DNA of 55,425 bases from Alicyclobacillus contaminans DSM 17975 (GTDB lineage Bacteria > Bacillota > Bacilli > Alicyclobacillales > Alicyclobacillaceae), in the NCBI RefSeq assembly GCF_000429525.1, contig NZ_AUCA01000024.1, forward strand, positions 1 through 55,425, in the 5' to 3' direction. Position numbers and translations under genes: made by a program. Positions within the stretch are counted from its first letter, which is position 1, and each line of letters starts with the position of its first letter. Shown here piece by piece: positions 17,131-25,633 of this stretch. The notes under the pieces were generated by a model that saw only the letters and a list, made by a program, of their open reading frames with translations, had not been told where the DNA came from and searched no databases.

Positions 17131-18309
17131 ATGTCAATGAACCAACCGGAATTGAATGCAGTGACAAAAGTCCCGCTGAAGCAGATGCTGCGGGTAAACC
17201 TGCGCACTTACTCCATGATCATTGCGCTGTTCGCGATTTGGATTCTGTTCACGGCAACCACCAATGGCATCTTTCTCACACCGCGCAATCTCTCGAATCT
17301 GTTTGAGCAGAGCGCGGAAACGGCCATTCTCGCCGTCGGCGCCGTGCTGGTGATTGTGGCGGCACAGATTGATCTCTCCGTGGGCTCTCTCGCGGGTCTG
17401 ACGGGTGGCGTGGCGACCATCTGTCAGGTGTGGCTCAAGATGAACGCCGTGGAGTCCATCGTCATCGCATTGGTTCTCGGGGTGTTGTTGGGCCTGTTTC
17501 AAGGATGGTGGGTGGCGTATCAAAATGTTCCGGCCTTCATTGTCACACTGGGCGGGATGTTGGTCTTCCGCGGCATCGTCATCGGCTTGACCAACGGGCA
17601 GAGCATCTCCCCGCTGCGGGACGGATATGTCGCCATCGGAGAGTCCTACGTGCCGCCGATGGTCGGTATTGTTCTGGCCGTGCTCGCCATTCTGGGATAC
17701 GCCTATTTCTTGATTCGGCGCCGACAGACGCGGCGAAACTTTGGGTTTGCGGTGCGCCCCATTGCGTCAGATGTGGTATTGTTCATCGTCATCGCGGTCG
17801 TCATTGGCGTGTTCGTCTACGTGATGAACGCGTATCAAGGGATTCCCATCCCCATTTTCATCGTCCTGTTGCTGGCGTTGCTGTTTTCGTTCATCGCCGC
17901 GAAGACGCGATTCGGCAGGTCCATCTACGCCATCGGCGGCAACCTGGAAGCGGCTCGGATGTCCGGGATACCGATTCGCGGCAGGATTCTCTCGGTGTTT
18001 GCGCTGTCCGGACTGATGGCGGCCATCTGCGGCATCGTTCTGACCGCTCGACTTGACGCCGGTACCGTGGACGCCGGCACCAACTTCGAATTGAACGCCA
18101 TCGCGGCCTGCGTCATTGGCGGCACGAGTTTGATGGGCGGCGTCGGGTCGGTGACCGGTGCGGTCATCGGGGCCATGGTGATGGGCAGCATTGACGACGG
18201 CATGAGTCTGATGAATGCCGCCCCGTTTTGGCAGTACGTGGTCAAGGGCCTGATTCTGATTGTCGCCGTGTGGATTGATATCCAATCGAAACGTCGGCAG
18301 GCCGCTTGA
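17131..18309 (+). CDS. xylH: D-xylose ABC transporter, permease
   Basis: A 392-residue membrane protein with roughly 10 or more hydrophobic segments, longer than RbsC because of the extra loop typical of XylH (residues about 190-215, RRRQTRRNFGF). The conserved CUT2 permease motifs AAQIDLSVGSLAGLTGG, NVPAFIVTLGGMLVFRG, YAIGGNLEAARMSGI and CVIGGTSLMGGVGSVTGAVIGA are present. It forms the channel for xylose together with XylF and XylG. The gene starts one base after the xylG stop. Confidence 0.92.
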   Translation: MSMNQPELNAVTKVPLKQMLRVNLRTYSMIIALFAIWILFTATTNGIFLTPRNLSNLFEQSAETAILAVGAVLVIVAAQIDLSVGSLAGLTGGVATICQVWLKMNAVESIVIALVLGVLLGLFQGWWVAYQNVPAFIVTLGGMLVFRGIVIGLTNGQSISPLRDGYVAIGESYVPPMVGIVLAVLAILGYAYFLIRRRQTRRNFGFAVRPIASDVVLFIVIAVVIGVFVYVMNAYQGIPIPIFIVLLLALLFSFIAAKTRFGRSIYAIGGNLEAARMSGIPIRGRILSVFALSGLMAAICGIVLTARLDAGTVDAGTNFELNAIAACVIGGTSLMGGVGSVTGAVIGAMVMGSIDDGMSLMNAAPFWQYVVKGLILIVAVWIDIQSKRRQAA

Positions 18310-18345
18310 CGCAAATTTGAATTGAACTTCGAGGAGTGGTGGTTC

Positions 18346-19314
18346 TTGTCCATTCGATTCGGTGTTCTTGGTACCGCGCGCATTGCCGAACAGCAGGTGA
18401 TTCCGGCGATTCACGGCGCATCCACGGCGGAATTGGTCGCGGTGGCCAGCCGGGACGGGAAACGCGCCGCAGCGTTCGCGGAGCGCAACGGAATCCCCCG
18501 CTCGTATGACAGCTATGAGGCGTTGTTGGCCGATCCGGAGATTGACGCTGTGTACATTCCGCTGCCCAACCACCTGCACGCCGAGTGGACCATTGCAGCT
18601 GCCAAAGCGGGAAAGCACATCTTGTGCGAGAAACCGGCGGCGCTCAACGCCGACCAGATGCGCGAAGTGCTCGAGGTGTGCCAAAGCCAGGGCGTGACCT
18701 TCATGGAAGCTTTCATGTATCGCTTCCATCCCCAGTGGACAAGGGTGAAGGCGCTGATGGACGACGGAGCCATCGGCGAACTGCGGGTCATCAGCGGATC
18801 GTTCAGCTTTGTCCTGAAGAACCCCGCGGACATTCGGATGTCTCCGACCATGGGCGGCGGAGCCCTGTACGATGTGGGGTGTTATTGTGTTCATGCCATA
18901 CAGATGCTGATGGGAGATGAATGGCCGAGCGAGGTGCATGCGGTGGCACGCTTCACCAACGGTGTGGACACCACGCTCTCCGCGGTTCTAAAGTTTCCAT
19001 CTGGTGTCCTTGGGCATTTCGATTGCTCGTTCGAGGCCCATCGACGTCAGTTCGTACAGCTGGCTGGAACCGACGGAGCGCTGACCCTTTCCCTGCCATT
19101 CCGGCCGGATCACGGGACGCCCACGCTGGAGTTGACCAACGCATCTGGTCGCACGGTGGAGACGTTCCATCCGTTTGATATATACGTGGCCGAGGTGGAA
19201 CACTTTGTGAGCTGCGTACGGAACGGACTTCCCACGGTCAACTCGCCCGAGACGTCCATCCGGACGCTTCAGATAATGGATGACATTTTTGCGGCGCTGC
19301 ACTGCCACCAGTAA
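18346..19314 (+). CDS. Gfo/Idh/MocA family oxidoreductase
   Basis: A 322-residue NAD(P)-dependent dehydrogenase. The N-terminal Rossmann strand IRFGVLGTARIAEQ is followed by IPLPNHLHAEWTI and the EKPAAL motif, whose lysine is catalytic in the family. Further on are FMEAFMYRFHPQW and GGGALYDVGCYCVHAI, a combination that I associate with the sugar (including D-xylose) dehydrogenase branch. The start is TTG at 18346, 9 bases after GAGGAG. It sits 36 bases after xylH and before a terminator, so it is likely co-transcribed. Oxidation of imported xylose or a related sugar is plausible; other polyols cannot be excluded. Confidence 0.8.
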   Translation: MSIRFGVLGTARIAEQQVIPAIHGASTAELVAVASRDGKRAAAFAERNGIPRSYDSYEALLADPEIDAVYIPLPNHLHAEWTIAAAKAGKHILCEKPAALNADQMREVLEVCQSQGVTFMEAFMYRFHPQWTRVKALMDDGAIGELRVISGSFSFVLKNPADIRMSPTMGGGALYDVGCYCVHAIQMLMGDEWPSEVHAVARFTNGVDTTLSAVLKFPSGVLGHFDCSFEAHRRQFVQLAGTDGALTLSLPFRPDHGTPTLELTNASGRTVETFHPFDIYVAEVEHFVSCVRNGLPTVNSPETSIRTLQIMDDIFAALHCHQ

Positions 19315-19320
19315 CCGGGG

Positions 19321-19350
19321 AACCGCCACCCCATTCGGGGAGGCGGTTTT
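19321..19350 (+). terminator. Terminator of the xyl operon
   Basis: A perfect 12-bp stem (AACCGCCACCCC, 19321-19332; GGGGAGGCGGTT, 19337-19348) with an ATTC loop, ending in TTTT, lies 6 bases after the oxidoreductase stop. Confidence 0.88.
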
Positions 19351-19411
19351 CACATTGTGTTCGTCGGCCTGTGTTGTGCAGCGCGTGTTGTCATTGAATA
19401 CACTTTCATGG

Positions 19412-19439
19412 TTGACATCGCTTCTACCTGTGCTACAAT
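19412..19439 (+). promoter_or_regulatory. Promoter of the rbs operon
   Basis: Consensus TTGACA (19412-19417) and TACAAT (19434-19439) are 16 bases apart, with TG in the extended -10 position. The LacI-type operator at 19453-19470 begins 13 bases after the -10 box. Confidence 0.82.
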
Positions 19440-19452
19440 AACTTCAAACAGA

Positions 19453-19470
19453 TGTGGTAACGTTTTCACA
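19453..19470. promoter_or_regulatory. LacI-type operator 1 (imperfect palindrome)
   Basis: The 18-base TGTGGTAAC/GTTTTCACA site has an AACGTT centre and 7 of 9 matching half-site positions. It lies just downstream of the rbsR promoter and shares its outer and central bases with the perfect site at 20530, so RbsR autoregulation is likely. Catabolite control by CcpA, another LacI-family protein, is an alternative. Confidence 0.7.
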
Positions 19471-19524
19471 CGATGCTGCATCTGTCGGGGGTGGAAGCGA
19501 AGTGCCACTGCAAGGGTGAAGCCA

Positions 19525-20517
19525 ATGGCCACAATCAAAGACGTTGCACGACTTGCCAATGTTTCCGTCTCCACGGTTTCGCGTGCCATCAACCACAGCG
19601 GCTATGTGGCGAAGGACGTGTACGACCGTGTGCTGGCAGCCATGCGGGAGTTGAATTACCAACCCAATGCGGTAGCGAGAGGATTGGTCAGCCGCAAAAC
19701 TGGTTCCATCGGACTCATCATTCCGGATGTGGCGAATCCGTTTTTTTCCGATATCGCTCGCGGGGTCGAGGACGAAGCCATCGCGAACGGGTACACGGTC
19801 ATCCTCTGCAATACCGATTGGAACCTGCAGCGTGAGCAGATGTACGTTCGTCTGATGCAAGGCAAATGGGTGGAAGGCATCGTGCTGGTGGGAAGTCGCA
19901 CGCCGGAACAGGAATTGGCGGCATTGTTGAACGGACTGCCCATCGTGCTGGCGGATCGCAAACCCAATCTCCTCAAGAGCGCTGTATGGTCTGACAATGA
20001 GGTGGGGGCGTATCTCGCCACCCAACACCTGATGGACGTCGGTTGTCGGAAGATTGCTCATATCGCGGGACCGGAGGATTCACCCTCAGCCACGGCGCGG
20101 AGAATGGGCTTCCGTCGGGCGATTGAGGAGCAGGTGGGGGTGTACGGCACCATTGCGCAGGGCAATTTTCGCTTCGATGGTGGATATGATGCGGCCATGA
20201 AGCTGTTTACCGCGGACGATCCGCCCGAAGGCATCTTCGCCGCGAACGATATGATGGCCGTTGCGGTGATTCAGGCGGCCAACCGGCTGGGAATCCGCAT
20301 TCCGCGCGACGTCCGATTGGTGGGATATGACAACATCTCCATGTCGGAATACGTGTACCCGTCCATCACCACGGTGGAGCAACGGGGCTATGACATGGGA
20401 CGCGAAGCTTCCAAATTGCTGTTGGCTCTGCTGGAGCAGCGAATGGATGCAGTGTTGACCAAGGAACTGGAACCAACCTTGCTCATCAGGCAATCCACAC
20501 AGACGGAGAATGCGTGA
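19525..20517 (+). CDS. rbsR: Ribose operon repressor, LacI family
   Basis: A 330-residue LacI-family regulator. The N-terminal helix-turn-helix ATIKDVARLANVSVSTVSRAIN (residues 2-23) and hinge YQPNAVARGLVSRKTGSIGLIIPD are textbook. The ligand-binding domain has NPFFSDIARGVEDEA, VWSDNEVGAYLATQHL and LVGYDNISMSEYVYPSITTV. ATG 19525 starts the conserved domain exactly; the frame upstream is open but non-coding. The gene leads the ribose operon, and the same type of palindrome occurs before it and between it and rbsD. Ribose as effector is inferred from context. Confidence 0.88.
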   Translation: MATIKDVARLANVSVSTVSRAINHSGYVAKDVYDRVLAAMRELNYQPNAVARGLVSRKTGSIGLIIPDVANPFFSDIARGVEDEAIANGYTVILCNTDWNLQREQMYVRLMQGKWVEGIVLVGSRTPEQELAALLNGLPIVLADRKPNLLKSAVWSDNEVGAYLATQHLMDVGCRKIAHIAGPEDSPSATARRMGFRRAIEEQVGVYGTIAQGNFRFDGGYDAAMKLFTADDPPEGIFAANDMMAVAVIQAANRLGIRIPRDVRLVGYDNISMSEYVYPSITTVEQRGYDMGREASKLLLALLEQRMDAVLTKELEPTLLIRQSTQTENA

Positions 20518-20529
20518 TTTTGTAACCGA

Positions 20530-20547
20530 TGTGGAAACGTTTCCACA
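20530..20547. promoter_or_regulatory. LacI-type operator 2 (perfect 18-bp palindrome)
   Basis: TGTGGAAACGTTTCCACA is a perfect palindrome in the 75-base gap between rbsR and rbsD. Its centre matches operator 1 at 19453-19470. It could act as an internal operator or roadblock for RbsR. No clear second promoter was seen beside it. Confidence 0.75.
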
Positions 20548-20592
20548 CAACCACCTTTACACACATCGGGGTCCGGAGAGGGGAGTTGCATC

Positions 20593-20985
20593 ATGAAATT
20601 CACAGGTATCCTTCACGGCGGCCTGTCCGAACTGGTGGCCAGGTTGGGCCATGGCGAGGAAATTGTCATTTCCGACTACGGCCTGCCGGTTCCCGAAGGT
20701 GTGGCACAAATTGATTTGGCGGTCAAGCCGGGTGTCCCCGCGTTTTTGGACGTGGTGGAAACCACGCTGTCCGAACTGGTCGTGGAGTCGTGGGTGTTGG
20801 CGGAGGAATTGAAATCCGCCAAGCCTGATTATGTGGCGAAGATGGAAGAACTGCTGAAGTCCGCACCAGAATTTGTGACGCACGAACAGTTCAAGAACCG
20901 CTCCAGGCGGGCCAGAGCTGTGATTCGAACGGGGGAGTGGACTCCGTACGCAAATGTGATTTTGCGGGCGGGTGTGCCGTTCTAG
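20593..20985 (+). CDS. rbsD: D-ribose pyranase
   Basis: A 130-residue RbsD/FucU-fold protein that interconverts the pyranose and furanose forms of ribose so that ribokinase can use it. MKFTGILHGGLSELVARLGHGEEIVISDYGLPVP contains the conserved histidine and aspartate positions of the family start. The C-terminal RAVIRTGEWTPYANVILRAGVPF is a near-invariant RbsD ending. The gene has a normal length, follows the operator at 20530 and is immediately followed by rbsA. Confidence 0.95.
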   Translation: MKFTGILHGGLSELVARLGHGEEIVISDYGLPVPEGVAQIDLAVKPGVPAFLDVVETTLSELVVESWVLAEELKSAKPDYVAKMEELLKSAPEFVTHEQFKNRSRRARAVIRTGEWTPYANVILRAGVPF

Positions 20986-21003
20986 GTGAGGGGGTGCAAT
21001 TGC

Positions 21004-22494
21004 ATGAGTGTTTTGGAAATGAAGGGCATCACCAAGTCGTTCGGTTCAGTCAAGGTCCTGGAATCGGTGGACCTCAGGCTGGAGTCCGGCGAAGTGCTCG
21101 CGCTGCTGGGGGAGAATGGGGCCGGAAAGTCCACGTTGATGAAGATTCTGACCGGCGTCTACAGCGCCGACGCGGGGGAAATTCGGCTGGATGGGCAACC
21201 GGTGTCCATTCACCAGATTCAGGACAGTCGCGCGCTCGGCATTGAGATCATGCACCAAGAACTGAGTCTGTTCCAGAATCTTTCTATCGCCGAAAACTTT
21301 CTCATTGGACACGAAGCCGCGTATCGGACAGGGCCGGGGCTGATTGATTACCGCAAATTGCACCGCGATGTGGCGAAGGCGCTGTTGCGAGTGGGCCTGC
21401 AACGCCCAACCTCCACGCCCGTCAGCGCACTGGGGGTCGGCGAGCAGCAATTGGTGGAGATTGCGCGAGCCATCCAATCCAAAGTTCGGTTCCTCATCAT
21501 GGATGAACCGACCGCGGCTCTGACCGAGGTGGAGACCGCTCGCCTGTTTGATTTGATTCGCCAGCTCCGTGCGGACGGCGTCGGCATTATCTATATCTCG
21601 CACCGCATGGAGGAACTCTATCAAATCGCCGACAAAGTGGAGATTTTGCGGGACGGCAAATTTATCGGTACCCGGTCTATGGCGGGAGCGGATGAGCGCG
21701 AATTGATCCGAATGATGGTGGGGCGCGACGTGGATGAACGATATCCTCGTAGGGACCCGGTTCCTGGTGAAATGTTGCTTGAGTTGAAAGGGCTTACAAC
21801 ACATCGCGTGCGAAATATTCACTTGAACGTACGAGCGGGGGAAGTGGTTGGCCTCGGCGGATTGATGGGCTCTGGACGCACCGAGGTGGCACGCGCCATT
21901 GCCGGAGTCGACAGGATTCGCGGTGGCGAAATGCGGTTTCGGGGGCAGCCGCGCATGTTCAGGTCACCTGGTGAAGCCAGTGCGGCAGGGGTTGCCTTCG
22001 TTACGGAGGACCGAAAAAGGGAAGGGTTAATTCTCAGTTTCAGCGTTCGAGAAAACCTGGCCCTGCCCACGCTCGACCAAAGGAAACGCGGTGGGTTGGT
22101 TCATCGCGCGCGCGAGCGGGCATTTGCCAATGACATGGTGCACCGGCTCCGGATCAAAGTTGCGAATGCAGAGCAGGCCGTTGGCAGCCTCAGCGGCGGC
22201 AACCAGCAGAAAGTTGTGCTCGGCAAGTGGCTGGCACACAATCCGGACCTGCTGATCCTCGATGAACCCACACGCGGCGTGGATGTTGGCGCCAAGCAGG
22301 AAATTTATCAATTGATCAATGAGATGAAAGCCGAGGGGAAGGGGATTCTCATGATTTCCTCCGATTTGCCGGAACTTCTCGGGATGTGTGACAGGGTGTA
22401 CGTGATGTACCAGGGGACCACCCAGGGTGAAGTAAAAGGCGAATCCCTGAACGAAGAGGACTTTATGACGCTGGCCACGGGAGGCGAACTGTAA
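21004..22494 (+). CDS. rbsA: Ribose ABC transporter, ATP-binding protein
   Basis: A 496-residue double ABC ATPase. The N-terminal half has GENGAGKST, the weakened signature LGVGEQQLVEIA and LIMDEPTAALTEVE. The C-terminal half has GLMGSGRTE, LSGGNQQKVVLGKWL and LILDEPTRGVDVG, the RbsA-type asymmetry. ATG 21004 is preferred to an in-frame GTG at 20986, because the GTG overlaps the apparent ribosome site GTGAGGGGG. It is 18 bases after rbsD and overlaps rbsC by one base (TAATG), so it is tightly coupled to the permease gene. Confidence 0.93.
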   Translation: MSVLEMKGITKSFGSVKVLESVDLRLESGEVLALLGENGAGKSTLMKILTGVYSADAGEIRLDGQPVSIHQIQDSRALGIEIMHQELSLFQNLSIAENFLIGHEAAYRTGPGLIDYRKLHRDVAKALLRVGLQRPTSTPVSALGVGEQQLVEIARAIQSKVRFLIMDEPTAALTEVETARLFDLIRQLRADGVGIIYISHRMEELYQIADKVEILRDGKFIGTRSMAGADERELIRMMVGRDVDERYPRRDPVPGEMLLELKGLTTHRVRNIHLNVRAGEVVGLGGLMGSGRTEVARAIAGVDRIRGGEMRFRGQPRMFRSPGEASAAGVAFVTEDRKREGLILSFSVRENLALPTLDQRKRGGLVHRARERAFANDMVHRLRIKVANAEQAVGSLSGGNQQKVVLGKWLAHNPDLLILDEPTRGVDVGAKQEIYQLINEMKAEGKGILMISSDLPELLGMCDRVYVMYQGTTQGEVKGESLNEEDFMTLATGGEL

Positions 22495-23423
22495 TGGCAA
22501 ATGTTCTTCGGCGCTATCACCTGGGGCCGCTGATTGGATTCCTATTGTTGTTCATCATTTTGTCCATCGTTTCTCCGCAGTTTCTGACCTTCGGCAATCT
22601 GCGCAATGTGGCTCTGCAGATGTCGGTGAACACGCTGCTTGCGGTGGGGATGACGTTCGTCATTCTCACGTCCGGCATCGACCTGTCCGTGGGTTCGACC
22701 TTGGCTCTCAGCAGCGCGATTGCCGCGGGGCTGATGGTGGGACACACGCCCATCTGGCTGGCCGTCGTCATCGCGCTGGTGGTGGGGCTGCTTGCCGGGC
22801 TGCTCAACGGAATCTTCATCGCGTATGCCCGACTTGCACCGTTCATCGTCACGTTGGGCACGATGACGCTGTTCCGCGGGATGACCGAGATCTACACGCA
22901 AGGGACGCCGATTTTCAATATCCCGACCGGATTCTCGTGGCTCGGCACCGCGCAATTGGCAGGCATCCCGGTCCCGGTGATTCTGACGGTGCTGATTCTC
23001 GTGGCCGCCTGGATCATCCTCCATCGATCCATCCCCGGACGGCGGATTTATGCCGTCGGCGGCAATGAACAGGTCGCGTATCTGGCGGGGGTGCGCGTGA
23101 AGAAGTACCTGTTGCTGGTGTACATGGTGAGTGGTGTACTGGCGGCCGTGGCTGGGCTGGTGTTGACGTCCCGCCTGGGATCCGCGGAACCCACTGCGGG
23201 GACCGGTTACGAGCTGGATGCCATCACGGCTGTCGTGTTGGGTGGAACGAGTCTGTTCGGCGGAGAGGGCACGTTGGTGGGCACCCTCATCGGCGCCGCC
23301 ATTCTCGGTGTGATTGACAACGGACTCAATATTCTCAACGTCAACTCGTTCTGGCAGGACGCGGTGCGCGGGGCCATCATTCTGCTGGCCATCCTGTTGG
23401 ACCGCAAGAAAGTGACGCGCTGA
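22494..23423 (+). CDS. rbsC: Ribose ABC transporter, permease
   Basis: A 309-residue permease with about eight to ten hydrophobic segments. ILTSGIDLSVGSTLALSSAIAAGLMV, APFIVTLGTMTLFRGMTEI, YAVGGNEQVAYLAGVRVKKY and AVVLGGTSLFGGEGTLVGTLIGA are the standard CUT2 permease motifs. It pairs with RbsA and RbsB to import ribose. Its ATG shares a base with the rbsA stop. About 90 bases then separate it from rbsB. Confidence 0.93.
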   Translation: MANVLRRYHLGPLIGFLLLFIILSIVSPQFLTFGNLRNVALQMSVNTLLAVGMTFVILTSGIDLSVGSTLALSSAIAAGLMVGHTPIWLAVVIALVVGLLAGLLNGIFIAYARLAPFIVTLGTMTLFRGMTEIYTQGTPIFNIPTGFSWLGTAQLAGIPVPVILTVLILVAAWIILHRSIPGRRIYAVGGNEQVAYLAGVRVKKYLLLVYMVSGVLAAVAGLVLTSRLGSAEPTAGTGYELDAITAVVLGGTSLFGGEGTLVGTLIGAAILGVIDNGLNILNVNSFWQDAVRGAIILLAILLDRKKVTR

Positions 23424-23515
23424 CGACAGCGCACGGGCAATTCGCGGATGGGCGCTTTCCACGCGCCGCGTCTGCTTCCATAAAATCTGCTAAATATTGA
23501 AGGGAGTCATGTGAG

Positions 23516-24469
23516 ATGAACAAGATGAAGGCGGCAGTGACGGCTGTGTTGGCGGTGGGCGTTCTGGCGGGATGCGGAACGACCGGATCGAATGGCAACG
23601 CGGCGGGGAACTCCACTGGCAGCACGGGCAGCGGCAAGACGATTGGATTTGCGGTGTCGACCCTGAACAATCCGTTCTTCGTGGCCATGCAGGAAGGGGT
23701 CAAGGAGGAGGCACAGTCCAAGGGTGTCAAAGTCGTGATCATGAATGGGAACAACGATCCGTCCACCCAGTTGAACCAGGTGCAGGACCTGATTCAGCAG
23801 AAGGTGAGTGCCATCCTGCTGAACCCGACCGACAGTGAGGGTCTGGCGCAGGCGGTGAAAATGGCCAATGCGGCAAACATCCCGGTGATCACACTGGATC
23901 GGAGCGTCAGCAGTGGGCAGGTTTCCACGTTCATCGCTTCAGACAGTGTTGAGGCAGGCAAGATGGCGGCGGACGAACTCATCAAAGCGCTGGGTGGTAA
24001 AGGCAAAGTGGTGGAACTGCAGGGCGTCATCGGTGCGTCGTCGGAACGGGATCGGGAGAAAGGGTTTGATGATGAAATCAAGACCGCACCCGGTATTCAG
24101 GTCGTGGCTCGGCAATCCGCCGACTTTGACCGGAGCAAAGCGCTCAACGTGATGCAAAACCTCTTGCAGGCTCATCCGGATATCCAGGGTGTATTCGCGC
24201 AGAATGACGAGATGGCACTGGGCGCGCTGAAAGCGATTCAACAGGCGAACAAATCAGGCATCAAGATTGTCGGCATTGACGGCGAGGCGGAGGCCATCAA
24301 TGACGTGAACCAAGGCCTGATGTATGCTGACATTGCTCAGCAGCCGAAAGAGGAAGGCGTGCTCGGGGTGGACAAGGCGCTGTCCATCATCGATGGCCAG
24401 AGTGTGCCGGCCACAGTTCCGTCGCCCTTGCAGCTGGTGGAGAAAGGGTCCTCGTTCAAAGGCTTCTGA
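23516..24469 (+). CDS. rbsB: Ribose ABC transporter, substrate-binding lipoprotein
   Basis: A 317-residue binding protein. A short signal peptide ends in the lipobox VLAGC (C20), followed by a Gly/Ser/Asn-rich linker. The domain has IGFAVSTLNNPFFVAMQEGVKEEA, VITLDRSV, FIASDSVEAGKMAADEL, VFAQNDEMALGALKAI and IVGIDGEAEAINDV, all in the order of RbsB. It would sit on the outside of the membrane and deliver ribose to RbsC. The ribosome site GAAGGGAG precedes the ATG. The gene order D-A-C-B matches B. subtilis. Confidence 0.93.
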   Translation: MNKMKAAVTAVLAVGVLAGCGTTGSNGNAAGNSTGSTGSGKTIGFAVSTLNNPFFVAMQEGVKEEAQSKGVKVVIMNGNNDPSTQLNQVQDLIQQKVSAILLNPTDSEGLAQAVKMANAANIPVITLDRSVSSGQVSTFIASDSVEAGKMAADELIKALGGKGKVVELQGVIGASSERDREKGFDDEIKTAPGIQVVARQSADFDRSKALNVMQNLLQAHPDIQGVFAQNDEMALGALKAIQQANKSGIKIVGIDGEAEAINDVNQGLMYADIAQQPKEEGVLGVDKALSIIDGQSVPATVPSPLQLVEKGSSFKGF

Positions 24470-24514
24470 TCATCCCGGTGGATAGGGTTATAGAGAGATG
24501 AGGAGGACGTTGGG

Positions 24515-25546
24515 ATGGCATGTGCACTGGTGGTTGGAAGTATCAACATGGATGTGGTGAACCGGGTATTTGCCCATCCGCAACCGGGGGAGACAGTGGC
24601 GGGGCTGGAACTGGCCTACCATCCGGGCGGAAAGGGAGCCAACCAAGCAGTTGCCGCGGTCCGGTCCGGTAGCACCGTGCGGATGTTGGCCGCTTTGGGC
24701 GATGACGCATTCTCAGAAACGCTGCGGCAGCATCTGGATGCCGAAGGCGTGGATATCTCGTGGGTCCGTACCTATCCCGGACCGGCCGGGATGGCGTTCA
24801 TCACCGTGGACCGCCACGGCGAAAATCGTATCATTGTGGCAGGCGGAGCCAACGCGAAGTTGCAGGAGGCGGATGTGGAGACCGCTGTCGCTGGCGGCGT
24901 GCTCACAGGCGTGGATACGCTGTTGGTGCAAAACGAAGTGCCGGCGGCAGTCACGCGCAGCATGATGCGCGCCGCCAAGCAGGCTGGGGTGCGTGTGGTC
25001 TTCAATCCCGCCCCGGTGGCCGGTGTGACGCACGAGTGGATGCGGGACGTGGATGTGCTCGTGGTCAACGAGACGGAGGCGGCGGCGTTGACGGGCATGG
25101 CGCTGCCGGACATCGGCCGTGGCGCGGTAGCCTTCGTAGACATCGTGGACGCGCTGCTTGACAGTGGTGCGGCGGCAGCTATTGTGACGCTGGGCGCTGC
25201 CGGACTGGTGTACGGCACGCGGGCTGCGGATGCACTCGCCGTCACACACCAGCCGTTGCCGGCGGGACAGGTGCTTGTGCGTGACGCCGCACTGACGCTG
25301 TTGCACCAGCCAGCGTTCCCCATGTCGGTGGTGGATACCACAGCAGCCGGCGACACGTTCGTCGGTGCCTTTGCGGCGGCCTACGGATCATCAGGACATC
25401 TACCGGAAGCGCTGCAATACGCGGCGGCTGCCGCGGCCCTGGCGGTGACCAGGCCAGGGGCACAATCGTCTGTCCCAAACCGGGCCGAGGTGCTGGCCTT
25501 CTTGACCACGGCGGGCCAGCGAGCAGCTTGCCAAGGCGGGAATTGA
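24515..25546 (+). CDS. rbsK: Ribokinase
   Basis: A 343-residue PfkB-family kinase that phosphorylates ribose at O5. The start VVGSINMDVVNRVFAHPQPGETVAG, the GGKGANQAVAAVRSG motif and the anion-hole sequence DTTAAGDTFVGAFAAAY are all ribokinase-type. It is about 30 residues longer than the usual ~305-310, with extra sequence around GTRAADALAVTHQPLPAGQVLVRDAALTLL (about residues 231-260). In B. subtilis rbsK is second in the operon; here it is last, 45 bases after rbsB behind GAGGAGG. A large hairpin follows it. Confidence 0.92.
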   Translation: MACALVVGSINMDVVNRVFAHPQPGETVAGLELAYHPGGKGANQAVAAVRSGSTVRMLAALGDDAFSETLRQHLDAEGVDISWVRTYPGPAGMAFITVDRHGENRIIVAGGANAKLQEADVETAVAGGVLTGVDTLLVQNEVPAAVTRSMMRAAKQAGVRVVFNPAPVAGVTHEWMRDVDVLVVNETEAAALTGMALPDIGRGAVAFVDIVDALLDSGAAAAIVTLGAAGLVYGTRAADALAVTHQPLPAGQVLVRDAALTLLHQPAFPMSVVDTTAAGDTFVGAFAAAYGSSGHLPEALQYAAAAAALAVTRPGAQSSVPNRAEVLAFLTTAGQRAACQGGN

Positions 25547-25566
25547 CGCGGGCAGGACGCTGAGGA

Positions 25567-25607
25567 CATCTCCACCCCTGGACCGTGTAAGTCCAGGGGT
25601 GGAGATG
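25567..25607. terminator. Large hairpin between convergent rbsK and the acidic-protein gene
   Basis: Perfect 17-bp arms (25567-25583 and 25591-25607, CATCTCCACCCCTGGAC and its complement) enclose the 7-base loop CGTGTAA. There is no T-run on either side, so it may be a barrier or mRNA 3'-end stabiliser shared by the two convergent genes rather than a classical intrinsic terminator. Confidence 0.75.
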
Positions 25608-25633
25608 CCTTTGCTGTGGACCTGGTTTGCGGG

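Noticed and set aside
19453-19470. Reading operator 1 as a CcpA cre site
   Set aside because: The core is similar because both proteins are LacI-type, but positions 3-4 of the cre consensus do not fit, and the perfect palindrome before rbsD favours RbsR. CcpA is not fully excluded.
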